35,276 bases of DNA from a virus: positions 1-35,276 of IMG/VR virus record IMGVR_UViG_3300044798_000308. One strand, given 5' to 3'. Under the pieces are notes generated by a model that searched no databases, had not been told where the DNA came from, and saw nothing but the letters and a program-made list of their open reading frames with translations. Numbering within the stretch: the stretch's first letter is position 1; each line of letters begins with the position of its first letter. Positions 9,606 through 18,675 of this stretch are shown piece by piece. Position numbers and translations under genes: made by a program.

Positions 9606-10382
9606 CTATCTTCCGGGTACCATGTTAGTTTCTGTTCCCATCGTCAACCGTTTAGCCAATGACACACCCATCAAATATCGCTGGTGTGCGTAATTACTAC
9701 GCGCGAGGTCTTGGTTGTCCCCATCTTTGCCCAAAGCCAACGACAATACCTCCCAACGAATAAACGGTTCCCAGACAAAATCCACCGATGTCGTCGTCGT
9801 GTTCGATTCCGAAACAAAGAATGGCAGAGGCGCAATCCGATCCGTGTCGCCATAGTGAAGCGGCTCCCTCGGAAACATCCGCGCGGGGCTGGGTAACGGT
9901 AACGTCCTGCCGCCGGTTACAACGGTAATCACTGTAACTGAAGTATGCGGAGGAGGCAGAAGATCCCCAATAATTCTGTAGCTTCCGCCTTGAGCCGGAA
10001 CCCGATCAAACTCAAACTCCAAAACCGATGCGAGGTGATCTTCGTGGTAATAGCGTGTCTTACCATTTGGCGTGGAACGCCACTTGGGATTTTCTCGTTG
10101 TAGGTCCCATGATGTTACGCGCCTTAATCGTTTTAGGTTGAATGAGATGCGGTCAATGTCCATCATGTTCGTTGGCTTAGTAAAAATGATCTGGGTGCCT
10201 GGCGCTACCGTAGTCGTCACGTCTACCTTTACAATACCCGTCTGACGATAAAAATCTCTTTCCGCATGTTCAATATATCCCAGCATTTCGTCAACAGTCC
10301 ACAGTCCGGACGGGAATGTATTGTCCTCCTCATGAAGGTCCAGTGCGATTCTCGTCAAGAAATCACCAATCGTGATACCCAT
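9606..10382 (-). CDS. Head-tail adaptor-like protein with shared GRTLP...APLPF motif (258 aa)
   Basis: I place the start at ATG 10382 (MGITIGDFLTRIALDLHEED), 6 nt after the stop of the preceding adaptor; the frame is open upstream, but that extension lies inside the preceding gene. The helical N-terminal part (WTVDEMLGYIEHAERDFYRQTG) resembles the DUF6682-like connector family, as does the neighbour at 10388-11074. A proline-rich motif at about residues 180-216 (GGRTLPLPSPARMFPREPL, then YGDTDRIAPLPF) recurs in the small protein at 11471-11791. The C-terminus is helical again (ALGKDGDNQDLARSNYAHQR). The likely role is in the neck between portal and nozzle. The SD is weak, so translation may be coupled to the gene upstream. 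Confidence 0.65.
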   Translation of the reverse strand: MGITIGDFLTRIALDLHEEDNTFPSGLWTVDEMLGYIEHAERDFYRQTGIVKVDVTTTVAPGTQIIFTKPTNMMDIDRISFNLKRLRRVTSWDLQRENPKWRSTPNGKTRYYHEDHLASVLEFEFDRVPAQGGSYRIIGDLLPPPHTSVTVITVVTGGRTLPLPSPARMFPREPLHYGDTDRIAPLPFFVSESNTTTTSVDFVWEPFIRWEVLSLALGKDGDNQDLARSNYAHQRYLMGVSLAKRLTMGTETNMVPGR

Positions 10383-10387
10383 TTCGG

Positions 10388-11074
10388 TTATCGCGCCGCC
10401 ACAGGTTTCGGCGCTCCCTCCCTCAACGAAGTTTCCGACAGTTTGCTCTCTCGGATATCCCAAGACGGCAAACTTCTAATTACATTTCTACCGGACAATT
10501 CCTGCACAGCTTCTATGAAACGAGTGTAATAAATCAGCGCCTGCTGAAATTCAGCTCCGCCTTCCTTGAACATCGCTCTTGACACAATAAAATCCTCCAC
10601 GGCCCTTTCGTATTCCGGACGGACGGGCAGGTTGAGAGCCACGTCTCCGATAGGATCATGAAATTCCAAAATCTCAACATAGAGGGTCACGCTCACTAGT
10701 GGACGTGGATAAATAAGGATTTTATTTAGACCAACCGGACTCCAAGAACGAGGCCATAGCCTGATTGCGTTGGAGGCTTCCCAGTCTGCCTCATTGTCGA
10801 TGTCGTTTACCTGTTGGCGAAGAAGATACCCGTGCGTTGTCCTGACCGACAAAGGCGCTACCGTTCCTGCAGGAAGGTCGTAAATATTGTGGGTGCTGTC
10901 GGCAATAATCTCAATAGTATCCTGGTTATCGGCTGCGATCAGATTTAATTCAAACAGGGCGTCGTTCAGGAACACAAGCAGTTCGGGACGGGTCCATCGA
11001 ATCGGAGCCGCCGTATTGTTCATTTCGTTCAGGCGTCTGATTGCCTGATCTATAAGCTCGCTTGCAGTAGCCAT
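10388..11074 (-). CDS. Head-tail adaptor/connector protein, DUF6682-like (228 aa)
   Basis: The start is ATG at 11074, with AGGGG 5 nt upstream; a GTG two codons earlier is less well placed. The N-terminus reads ASELIDQAIRRLNEMNNTAA, then RWTRPELLVFLNDALFELN. This is the helical signature of phage adaptor proteins that sit under the portal (R-W-x-x-x-E-L-L--LNDA). The middle is beta-rich with YDLPAGTVAPLSVR. The C-terminal helices (RPEYERAVEDFIVSRAMFKE, then EFQQALIYYTRFIEAV) also match this family. It forms a run with the next adaptor and the nozzle. The family assignment is from memory of the pattern, so the DUF number is tentative; the adaptor role is fairly secure. Confidence 0.7.
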   Translation of the reverse strand: MATASELIDQAIRRLNEMNNTAAPIRWTRPELLVFLNDALFELNLIAADNQDTIEIIADSTHNIYDLPAGTVAPLSVRTTHGYLLRQQVNDIDNEADWEASNAIRLWPRSWSPVGLNKILIYPRPLVSVTLYVEILEFHDPIGDVALNLPVRPEYERAVEDFIVSRAMFKEGGAEFQQALIYYTRFIEAVQELSGRNVIRSLPSWDIRESKLSETSLREGAPKPVAAR

Positions 11075-11106
11075 CTTCACCCCTAAGTCGGATCACCGTA
11101 GCCATC

Positions 11107-11460
11107 TCATGTTGTCAGGGTTACATCTGGCATAACTACCAGGCTTCCCGATGCCACCGTATAAATCATACCGTTAGCATCCTTAATCTGAACATCCCAT
11201 AGCAACAACGTCTTAACGGGTGGGAGATCCTCAGTATCGGATGCTGTCAAAGCCAATGAGCCTCTTCCGGCAAGGGCGTTTGTCACGGTAATTCCATCCC
11301 CGATCGTCTTCTGAAAGACAGCGACCGAGTCTTCATCTTTGTAGGCATATTTTCCCGTGAACCAGATCTCGCACCCAGTTAAGGAAAAGGCCACCGCTGA
11401 TTTGGTAACCAGCATGTTGAACACCACTGTGTCACCGCGATACATTTGCAAGTCTGCCAC
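11107..11460 (-). CDS. BppU N-terminal-like beta-domain virion protein (117 aa)
   Basis: The start is GTG at 11460 (GTG GCA GAC), with AGGAGGT about 7 nt upstream; no ATG fits as well. The protein is one beta domain: YRGDTVVFNMLV, LTGCEIWFTGKYAYKD, GITVTNALAGRGSLALTASD, LLLWDVQIKDANGMIYTVAS and a final MPDVTLT. This order matches the immunoglobulin-like N-terminal domain of phage baseplate upper proteins (BppU/DUF2479 type), in which a D-T pair, a WFTxK strand and a terminal DVT recur. It is a whole gene here and not part of a longer fibre. It probably serves as an attachment or accessory unit at the neck or tail. Confidence 0.6.
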   Translation of the reverse strand: MADLQMYRGDTVVFNMLVTKSAVAFSLTGCEIWFTGKYAYKDEDSVAVFQKTIGDGITVTNALAGRGSLALTASDTEDLPPVKTLLLWDVQIKDANGMIYTVASGSLVVMPDVTLTT

Positions 11461-11470
11461 AGCCTACCTC

Positions 11471-11791
11471 CTATATTGCCTCACAGGTTATCGTCGCAAT
11501 TGGTCCCGGATCCAATATTAGAATAGCTATAGGCGGACACACATTGCCCCCGCCTCCACTTCCGCTTCCGCCCACGACGGTCACACAGGAACCATCATCA
11601 TCCGGATTAATTACGCTAACCTTACTTTGCAGAATCTGTTTGATCGTGAATATGGATTCAACAACAATGGTCTGAACAGCGCCGACCTGGAATGGTAAGG
11701 GCGCAATCCGATCCGTATCGCCATACTCCAATGGCTCGATTGGGTAGATGCGATCCGGATTGGGAATCGGAAGAGTTCGACCTCGTGCCAT
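11471..11791 (-). CDS. Small protein carrying the adaptor-type GRTLP...APLPF motif (106 aa)
   Basis: ATG at 11791 overlaps the stop of the upstream gene in a TGATG junction, with GAGGT a few nt before it; a TTG 15 nt upstream is a poorer choice. Residues 3-36 (RGRTLPIPNPDRIYPIEPL, YGDTDRIAPLPFQV) closely match residues about 180-216 of the adaptor at 9606-10382, with similarity at DNA level too. After this come a short beta or helical stretch, a glycine/serine linker (SGSGGGG) and a hydrophobic C-terminus (IAILILDPG). No known family is recognised. The layout suggests a short tag that docks where the adaptor's motif docks, or one that competes with it. That is inference. Confidence 0.6.
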   Translation of the reverse strand: MARGRTLPIPNPDRIYPIEPLEYGDTDRIAPLPFQVGAVQTIVVESIFTIKQILQSKVSVINPDDDGSCVTVVGGSGSGGGGNVCPPIAILILDPGPIATITCEAI

Positions 11792-14043
11792 CAATACCTC
11801 GCGCAAATTCCTTTAATAACCTGAAATTCTTCCAAAGTCGCGTAGGATCCAGTCCCAGAGCTATGCTGGTAATAGATCGGAAATGGCCGGATCCCAAACA
11901 TGTGAACTCCTCCGCATCTCCTAACAATCGCAGTTTGAGTGATGGTGTTCCACCCGCCGCCAGCGATTTGGTATTCCGCCACATTGAAGGTAGTGAGTTT
12001 TTCGGCGGAGTCCGACTTAATGTGCAATCGCAATTCCACGTCGAACGGATTCGTGGGAACGCTTACGTTGGGAATCGTCACTAGGGCATCTGTACTAATT
12101 GACGGTGGTGTCGTGGTTTCGGACTGAGGAGTGGTTACCGCCAACCCAATCTCCAGATCGCTCAGGGTTGGAGTTGTAGCCCTCTTTTCACGAAGAACCA
12201 AGCCAACGAGGGCGCAGTCGTATCCGTAATATTGCAGGCCCTGACCCGGAAGTTGTAAAAATAATCCAACTCCACCGGCATTCGCAGTCAACGCTGGCCC
12301 CCTGGTTAGGGAAACCGACCATTTTGTGCGAATCTGAATCTCTCCCTCTAGCCTCGAAGGGAAAATCCTAAATCGACCAGCAGGACCGGCGTAACCAATC
12401 TCATTGATAAGGGCGCTGGTTATAGCTGCCCCGGTAATGGTTCCGTCTGCCTCCATGGTCAAAGTTACGCCTTGCCCTTGGAGCGTTGGGATCCACCAGT
12501 TCCGATCGCTGAACTGAGTCCAGGTGTAATCGCCCTCGATGTAATCCGAAGCATTCCCCATGAGGTCGGTGCTGTGGATAATTCCCCCGTCCGATCTCGA
12601 AAACCGGTTTTCGAACCAGACGCGGCATTCCACATTAGCTACCGAACTCGGAACCTGCACGGCTCCGGTGGTGAAGGAACGATCCGTGAAGTTCGCATAG
12701 ATCCAGTTGTTGCCAGGAGTGTTCTCATTCCACAAGCCGTAGCCTGGAGTGGCCCCAAGATAACCTTCGGTAGTCCACGCCCAGGGTGGCTTCACGATTT
12801 TGATGCGAACTCTATCGTACACTGAGCCCGTCATATGAGCTGTCGATTGAAACCGATCCCAAGCCTCGATAGTCAACGTGGTGCCTACTGCTTCAATCCC
12901 TACCCAAGTACAATAGTTAACATCGAAATTGGTATCGCCCCTCACATCGATGAGAACCAAATCCCCAACGGTGGCGGTCCCCCATCCTGCCCCCCCATTG
13001 GATATTTCCCCGGTCGCAGGATCATAACTGTGGTTTGATCCGGACCCGTCGTAATAGGTTTCCGCTGCTCCCGTATTTTCGTCCAACGCCCTCCATGCTC
13101 CAGTAGACGCATCCTTGAACTGCGCCCAGAAGAACAGGATGCAACCGCCCTTGGTTCTCGGCCTTGAGGCTGAAGCTATGTAGGTATTGGCTATGGATCC
13201 AGGTTGTACTGTAACTTCCCAATCGTCAGGAGGTCCAGTATCCGTCAGCGTGGATGTATCGGCGTATTGATAAACCAGGCTCGGCGTGAGATTGCCATCA
13301 GTCCAGTTCGACCACCCATAGGTGTTTTTCAAGCGCCACGCAAAATACCAACGGCCCTGAGCGCCAGATGTGAATCGACAGGTAGATCCATTTCGCGCCG
13401 CTCGCAGGCCGGTGATAATGAGTTGGGTCGTTCCATTGTGAGCGAACGAGCCGCCTTCCGCCGCAGTCCTTAGATCCACGTAGGCAGGCAGAACAGTAGT
13501 GGGATCGACGTACATCGCCCTAAACTCGCCCTCGGAGAGACTGGCGTTATTGTAATTAGCGACACAATCGGAGAGGCCGAACAGGCCATTGAAGAGCAAC
13601 TTCGCCACCAATCCATCGGGTTTATTCGCGGATACAGCCGCACAGGTGGTTACGGCATAAGTAATCACAACATCATAGGTATGTGCGCCACTGTCGTTGT
13701 TTTTGATTTGTAGATGCAGATGAAGGCCCACGTCTGAATCTTCGTATCGACAAATGAAGGACTCGCTTCGTCCATAATAATTTGCTCCACGTTCTTCAAC
13801 TGGATCATAGAAAGGTTCTGCGGTATCTCCTGGCCACGGAGCGGTCGCATAGACTAGATTCCCCGCCGAAGCGGTCACGGATTTGTGGATGAAGAATTCC
13901 GCAGTTCCACCACTGCTGTTCGGCGTGATTTTGATCTGGAAAATATCGATAGCGTTATCCGGCATGTCGCGGTCGATGCCCAGTGTCACACCGGGTCCTA
14001 CCGAAGCTGTGGTAAAGGAATCCTGAGTAAATCTCGATGTCAT
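11791..14043 (-). CDS. Large surface/fibre protein, paralogue 3 of 3 (750 aa)
   Basis: ATG at 14043, 3 nt after the stop of paralogue 2. The N-terminus (FTQDSFTTASVGPGVTLGID) matches those of the two upstream paralogues. Shared landmarks in order: DGLVAKLLFNGL, EFRAMY, EGGSFAHNGTT, GRWYFAWRLKN-YGWSNWTDG, RPRTKGG, QFKDASTGAWRAL, LVLIDVRG, YCTW, PPWAWTTEGYLG, ARVWFEN-like ECRVWFENRFSRSDG, and a C-terminal YATLEEFQVIKG. The protein is all-beta, has no signal peptide or membrane segment, and looks fibronectin-like around the WTDG segment. It was probably produced by tandem duplication and serves as a tail or head fibre. Its precise substrate is unknown. Confidence 0.7.
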   Translation of the reverse strand: MTSRFTQDSFTTASVGPGVTLGIDRDMPDNAIDIFQIKITPNSSGGTAEFFIHKSVTASAGNLVYATAPWPGDTAEPFYDPVEERGANYYGRSESFICRYEDSDVGLHLHLQIKNNDSGAHTYDVVITYAVTTCAAVSANKPDGLVAKLLFNGLFGLSDCVANYNNASLSEGEFRAMYVDPTTVLPAYVDLRTAAEGGSFAHNGTTQLIITGLRAARNGSTCRFTSGAQGRWYFAWRLKNTYGWSNWTDGNLTPSLVYQYADTSTLTDTGPPDDWEVTVQPGSIANTYIASASRPRTKGGCILFFWAQFKDASTGAWRALDENTGAAETYYDGSGSNHSYDPATGEISNGGAGWGTATVGDLVLIDVRGDTNFDVNYCTWVGIEAVGTTLTIEAWDRFQSTAHMTGSVYDRVRIKIVKPPWAWTTEGYLGATPGYGLWNENTPGNNWIYANFTDRSFTTGAVQVPSSVANVECRVWFENRFSRSDGGIIHSTDLMGNASDYIEGDYTWTQFSDRNWWIPTLQGQGVTLTMEADGTITGAAITSALINEIGYAGPAGRFRIFPSRLEGEIQIRTKWSVSLTRGPALTANAGGVGLFLQLPGQGLQYYGYDCALVGLVLREKRATTPTLSDLEIGLAVTTPQSETTTPPSISTDALVTIPNVSVPTNPFDVELRLHIKSDSAEKLTTFNVAEYQIAGGGWNTITQTAIVRRCGGVHMFGIRPFPIYYQHSSGTGSYATLEEFQVIKGICARY

Positions 14044-14046
14044 GGC

Positions 14047-16368
14047 CTAGTATACCTCGGCTAACCCGTTAATAAGTTCCACTTTGGTAAGACAAACTTC
14101 CGTGTCTTGCAGGACGCAATTTGCCACGACGCCTACAAACAGTTCCAATCCCCCGACCTGTGCTGAAAACCCATCCCTTTGCCATACCGGAGTAACAGGC
14201 ATGACGTGGCCCGGACTTCCAAATGTCACCCCTTGGATATCCACAGCATACATAGCAAATGGTGGCATACTTGCGGGAGCTTTTTGGAAAGCCCACTGGC
14301 CCTGTACCGTGATGGCATCTCCGTAATCGGGAGCGATCACATTGTTGTAACTCACGGAATCTGGGAAGTAGATATTAGTAAGCGCTGCCACATTCGCGCG
14401 ATGGTAAATATAGACTCCGTTGACGCACATCCAATTAGGAGTATGGGTGTCGGGTCCAAGAGCAGTAAGTGCAGCTCCCATGGTCGGAGTTTGCCAACCC
14501 GCGCTTGGGCCAGAACAAAAAATGCCAACGGACAGGCGATCCAGGGCTCCGATCGGATGGATCGTCACCGAAGAAAAGGTGGCCCTAACGGTTAGAAGTC
14601 CAGCCGCATCGGGATAGAGTCTGAATCGGGCCTTAACCCCCATGGCAGAAAAATACGAACTGACGGTGCTCCCTACCGACTGCATCACGCACTGACGATC
14701 TAAGCCGCCAGGTGCCAGCGGGAAGGTCACCAGTCCCCAATCAGCCTGCGGATAAACGGGGATCCAATACTTGGTATCGGCCATGTTGTTCCAAGTTCTC
14801 GGCGCTTGGATCACACCGATCCCTCCAGATTTTCCGGTGCTATGGGTACAATTGTTGTCCGATCGTGAATAGGTATTTTCAAAGAAGACTCGGGCCTCCG
14901 GATTGGTGATCGTCACCGGAATGGCTATTGGGTCGGAAACAAATTCCAACGTTGACTTGTCATAGATTTGGGGACTGTTGAATGCTCCGCCTCCGGGATA
15001 CCAGAAATTGTGCCGATTATTTTCTCCGACGTTCCACCAGCCACGATTGGGATATGTCGTACTTCCCAAATATCCATTGGCCGTCCACGCCCACGGGGGC
15101 GTTACAATCTTGATCCTTAAATCGGTGAACTGTTGTGGTCGCACGGAACTGGAAGGAAGGGCGAAGGACTGTCCGTTCACCGTGAAATTGTTTCCCATCC
15201 AGAAAGGCTGTAGGGTTAGCGTTAATCCGGATACCGTTTTGACGAGCGCCCACTGGCAATAGGAGATCCCGAAAGCTCCGCCGCGCACATCGATCAGAAC
15301 CAGATCATTTACTTGAGCGACCCCATAGGTTCCGGACGCTTTAGAGACGGTCACCCCATCCGGTGAGAGGGTGTGCGCGATTGCGGATCCATCATAATTT
15401 AGGGTTCCGGGAGCCGAGGCGGTATCCACCGCCACCCAAGCTCCCGTGCTGGCATCTTTGATCTGCACCGACCAATAGAGGACAGTGCCGCCGTTGGTCC
15501 TTGGCCGTGTGGCGCGTACCACCACGGTCCCGATTGATGGGCCGTCCTCGAACGTCACTTCCCAATCTGCCGGTGGGCCTGTGTCGGATGTCGTTGCCGA
15601 CTCGGTATCCACATATTGCTTTGTGTTGACCGGGACAAGATTGCCGTCTGTCCATCGTGACCACCCGCCCTGATTATGCAACCTCCATGCGTAATACCAG
15701 CGTCCCGCTCCCGCAGAGGTGAACGAATAATTGGCCCCGCCTGCATCCGCTGTGATGTTTTGGATTTGCAGATCGGTGGTTCCATTGGGGACGAATGTAC
15801 CCCCTTCAGACACCAGGGAAAGGTCCACATACTCTTGGCCAACGGACGCAAAATACTTCGCCCGGAACTCACCGAGATCGATTCCCTCGTTATACCTGGA
15901 TGCGGTCACAACAAAGAGAAGGTTCAAGCCGTTGGCTATGGCTCTGGCAACTAACCCGTCCGGAGAACCCGGCATAGCCGCTACGGTGGTCGGCATGGAC
16001 TCATATTCAATTGTGACGGCGTAGGTTTTGGCTACACTGTGATTGTTTTTGAAGGTGAAGTGCAACAGTTGGGTTCCATCGTCGTCGTTATAGGGAATGA
16101 TCCATCCCTCATTCACTTCTGCACCAGTGGAGTCAACGGGATCCACGGAGGCTGCTCCGGTAAATGCTTTGGTGGACCAAATTATGTCCGCCGCGCCGCG
16201 TGCCGCCTTCTTGTAGAGTATGACCTGATCGGTTCCAGCATTGATCGAAGGCACAACTTTGATCTTGGCAATATCGATCGAATCGAGAGGGATCGCTAGA
16301 TCATGAGCGAGAGATCCCCCCGCCGAAACAGACGCGGTGGTGAAAGTTGCAGTTGTGAATCGGGCCAT
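14047..16368 (-). CDS. Large surface/fibre protein, paralogue 2 of 3 (773 aa)
   Basis: ATG at 16368, with AGGT about 9 nt upstream. It shares with its neighbours the N-terminal domain (MARFTTATFTTASVSAGGSL), SPDGLVARAIANGL, EFRAKY, SEGGTFVPNGTT, GRWYYAWRLHNQGGWSRWTDG, RPRTNGG, VQIKDASTGAWVAVD, LVLIDVRGG, YCQWALV, PPWAWTANGYLG and ARVFFENTYSRSDNN. The C-terminal ~250 residues fit the paralogues less well, and it lacks their FATLKEFEVIKG/YATLEEFQVIKG ending, closing instead with DTEVCLTKVELINGLAEVY. A conserved front with a diverged end is expected for receptor-binding proteins. No catalytic motif is visible. Confidence 0.7.
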   Translation of the reverse strand: MARFTTATFTTASVSAGGSLAHDLAIPLDSIDIAKIKVVPSINAGTDQVILYKKAARGAADIIWSTKAFTGAASVDPVDSTGAEVNEGWIIPYNDDDGTQLLHFTFKNNHSVAKTYAVTIEYESMPTTVAAMPGSPDGLVARAIANGLNLLFVVTASRYNEGIDLGEFRAKYFASVGQEYVDLSLVSEGGTFVPNGTTDLQIQNITADAGGANYSFTSAGAGRWYYAWRLHNQGGWSRWTDGNLVPVNTKQYVDTESATTSDTGPPADWEVTFEDGPSIGTVVVRATRPRTNGGTVLYWSVQIKDASTGAWVAVDTASAPGTLNYDGSAIAHTLSPDGVTVSKASGTYGVAQVNDLVLIDVRGGAFGISYCQWALVKTVSGLTLTLQPFWMGNNFTVNGQSFALPSSSVRPQQFTDLRIKIVTPPWAWTANGYLGSTTYPNRGWWNVGENNRHNFWYPGGGAFNSPQIYDKSTLEFVSDPIAIPVTITNPEARVFFENTYSRSDNNCTHSTGKSGGIGVIQAPRTWNNMADTKYWIPVYPQADWGLVTFPLAPGGLDRQCVMQSVGSTVSSYFSAMGVKARFRLYPDAAGLLTVRATFSSVTIHPIGALDRLSVGIFCSGPSAGWQTPTMGAALTALGPDTHTPNWMCVNGVYIYHRANVAALTNIYFPDSVSYNNVIAPDYGDAITVQGQWAFQKAPASMPPFAMYAVDIQGVTFGSPGHVMPVTPVWQRDGFSAQVGGLELFVGVVANCVLQDTEVCLTKVELINGLAEVY

Positions 16369-16374
16369 AATCCA

Positions 16375-18669
16375 TTACCTCACAAGCCGATGTTCCACGA
16401 CGATTCCCTTGATTACTTCAAATTCCTTGAGCGTGGCGAAGATTCCCGTTGAACTAGGAGAAGCGGTAACGTTCGATATCCGAGAGCGAATGATGCCAAA
16501 CATTGGGGACAGACCGCGCAAGCCACACATATGATCCCCAATGGTGATGAGACTATAAGCAAGGCCGGTATTGTTGTCAATCCAGGTCGACCCGTCGTCA
16601 AGACTATAGGCCATCTCGGTGACCAGATAGGCAACGCCAGCGCGGTTTGCGATCTTAAGTTTGATTTCGAGATTGTATCCCGCAGCCGGTCTGGACGCCG
16701 TAATGTAATTTGCGTGGGGAGGCGTCCCGTATTTACTGGAAAATGGGTAGAGGGTTCCCTCCGTGGCATACATGTCTTCGTCGACTGTTGTAAAAACAAT
16801 ATTCGCATCATCTCCGTAATTACCCCACATGACCATCCCCTTCGGGAACCAAATCCCACCGCTGGGTTCCGCGCCCATGATAGCCAGCGATGATCTGTCC
16901 TGCGAGAATGAATTGGAGGTAAAGGGCCATGCATCCAACTGGACATCTTCCCAGCGGCCCCGCAATTCAATGTATCCTTGATCGTCCGGGTAGATCTCAA
17001 AACGGCCCTTCACCCCCCAGAAATCTCCCGGAGTTACGGTCTTGTTGGTCCCTCCCCCATATGGTTGCGTCACCGTGCGGACGTATAAACCTCCGCAACG
17101 CACAGACCCGTTGGCCGAATTGAAAACCACCGATCCCGTCTCGGGAGACGAATAGATTGGAATCCAATACCGGCGATCATTAAAATTGTTGAACAGGCGT
17201 GAAGCCGCAAACCCTCTCCTGCCACAGGAGCGGGTCATATCGTTGTCATTCCGGCAGTAGCCATTCTCAAACCAGACCCGCGCTTCCGTGCCGGTTATCG
17301 CCGCTGGAACTTCAAAAGCCGTGGTAATGAATTCGGAACTTGACCAGTCATCCCAATACATCAACTGATCTTCGAGGCGCGTAGGCCACCAGCCATGATT
17401 GGATTCGCCACCTAAATATCCGCCATCCTGCCAACTCATTGGATGCTTGATGATGATCAGACGCAGATTGGTCAGCAGTTGCGGATAGAAAAATCCGGTG
17501 CAGACGAGCGTCGAGGCACTTACTGTTCTCACAAGAGCCCACTGGCAATACTGCTCGTCCCATGTTGCACCAGCGCCGCGAACATCGAGAACAACCAAAT
17601 CTCCCGCTGCCGCTGTCCCGAATCCGGAGTTGGTGGCGTCCGTCAGGGTCTTGTAATCGCTACCGAGATTATAGGAAATGGCACGCCCATCGTGCTTTAA
17701 ATGATTCGCATCGATCCCGGCTAGTAAGGTTTTCCAAGTTGCGCCCACCGCATCTTTGATCTGCACAATATAGTCGGTGATAACTAGCGAATTCGAACTG
17801 GGCCTTTTGGCACTCACAAGCACAGTATTGACTACCGGACCATCCTGCACATAAACGTCCCAGCCATCCGGCTTGTCGTCGTCCGCCTGCATGGTGGTAT
17901 CAATGAACTTGGTTACGTGGGCGGGAGCGGTATTTCCGTCCGTCCATAACGAGGCACCGGAGGCGTTGTAAAGTTTCCAGGCATAATACCACCGGCCTGG
18001 GGATGACGCCGTGAACACATACTGGGATCCGGTTTCATCTGCCACGAGCGAAACAGCGACAATGGCGGTAGTGCCGTCATGAACAAGAGTTCCGCCCTCT
18101 GCGGGTGTCCGCAAGTCGTACTGTGCTTGAAGAGCCGATCCATCCGAAACGAATTTAGCCCTAAATTCGGCGGAGAAGATTCCATTGGTATTCTTGAAAG
18201 ACCTCACCCGCGACATGATCTCGGATCCACGAGCGATCGCACGCTGGAGCAACCATTCCGGATAAGTCAGGGCTACCGTGGTTCCGCCAGCCGCAACCGT
18301 CTCGTAAGTGATCGTCCCCGTGTAGGTGACACTGGCGGTGTGGGCATTTTCGATGCGGATGTAGATTTTACCAGCTGATGCCAGATCCTCGTAGGGGAAC
18401 AAGAAGCCTTCGCTTCTCTCAGTGATAATGACACCATTTTCTTCGCAAGGATCGATCAAACTACCGGTATACTGTTTCGTCGCATAAATCAAGTCAGCAT
18501 CCGCATAGGTGCCGTTCTTATACATGAACACCGTAGTCGGGGCCGAGAAGATCGAAGGAACGATCTTGATTTTTACGACATTTAGGGAGTTAGCCGCAGC
18601 AACGCTGAAATTGGCGTATGATCCCGCCGCGATCGTCCTGGTGAAGCTGATATTTTGAAATCTAGCCAT
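16375..18669 (-). CDS. Large surface/fibre protein, paralogue 1 of 3 (764 aa)
   Basis: ATG at 18669, with AGGT a few nt upstream and 7 nt after the stop of the small tail protein. It shares the family landmarks: MARFQNISFTRTIAAGSY, PEWLLQRAIARGSEI, EFRAKF, EGGTLVHDGTT, GRWYYAWKLYN-SGASLWTDG, VQIKDAVGATWKTL, LVVLDVRG, YCQWALV, a GYLGGESNHGWW segment, ARVWFENGYCRNDND and an ending FATLKEFEVIKGIVVEH. Of the three it has the longest N-terminal variation (ENGVIITERSEGF). It is beta-rich with no export signal. Its position next to the nozzle and adaptor cluster suggests a virion appendage, probably trimeric, though I see no trimerisation or chaperone motif. Confidence 0.7.
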   Translation of the reverse strand: MARFQNISFTRTIAAGSYANFSVAAANSLNVVKIKIVPSIFSAPTTVFMYKNGTYADADLIYATKQYTGSLIDPCEENGVIITERSEGFLFPYEDLASAGKIYIRIENAHTASVTYTGTITYETVAAGGTTVALTYPEWLLQRAIARGSEIMSRVRSFKNTNGIFSAEFRAKFVSDGSALQAQYDLRTPAEGGTLVHDGTTAIVAVSLVADETGSQYVFTASSPGRWYYAWKLYNASGASLWTDGNTAPAHVTKFIDTTMQADDDKPDGWDVYVQDGPVVNTVLVSAKRPSSNSLVITDYIVQIKDAVGATWKTLLAGIDANHLKHDGRAISYNLGSDYKTLTDATNSGFGTAAAGDLVVLDVRGAGATWDEQYCQWALVRTVSASTLVCTGFFYPQLLTNLRLIIIKHPMSWQDGGYLGGESNHGWWPTRLEDQLMYWDDWSSSEFITTAFEVPAAITGTEARVWFENGYCRNDNDMTRSCGRRGFAASRLFNNFNDRRYWIPIYSSPETGSVVFNSANGSVRCGGLYVRTVTQPYGGGTNKTVTPGDFWGVKGRFEIYPDDQGYIELRGRWEDVQLDAWPFTSNSFSQDRSSLAIMGAEPSGGIWFPKGMVMWGNYGDDANIVFTTVDEDMYATEGTLYPFSSKYGTPPHANYITASRPAAGYNLEIKLKIANRAGVAYLVTEMAYSLDDGSTWIDNNTGLAYSLITIGDHMCGLRGLSPMFGIIRSRISNVTASPSSTGIFATLKEFEVIKGIVVEHRLVR

Positions 18670-18675
18670 GGTTAC

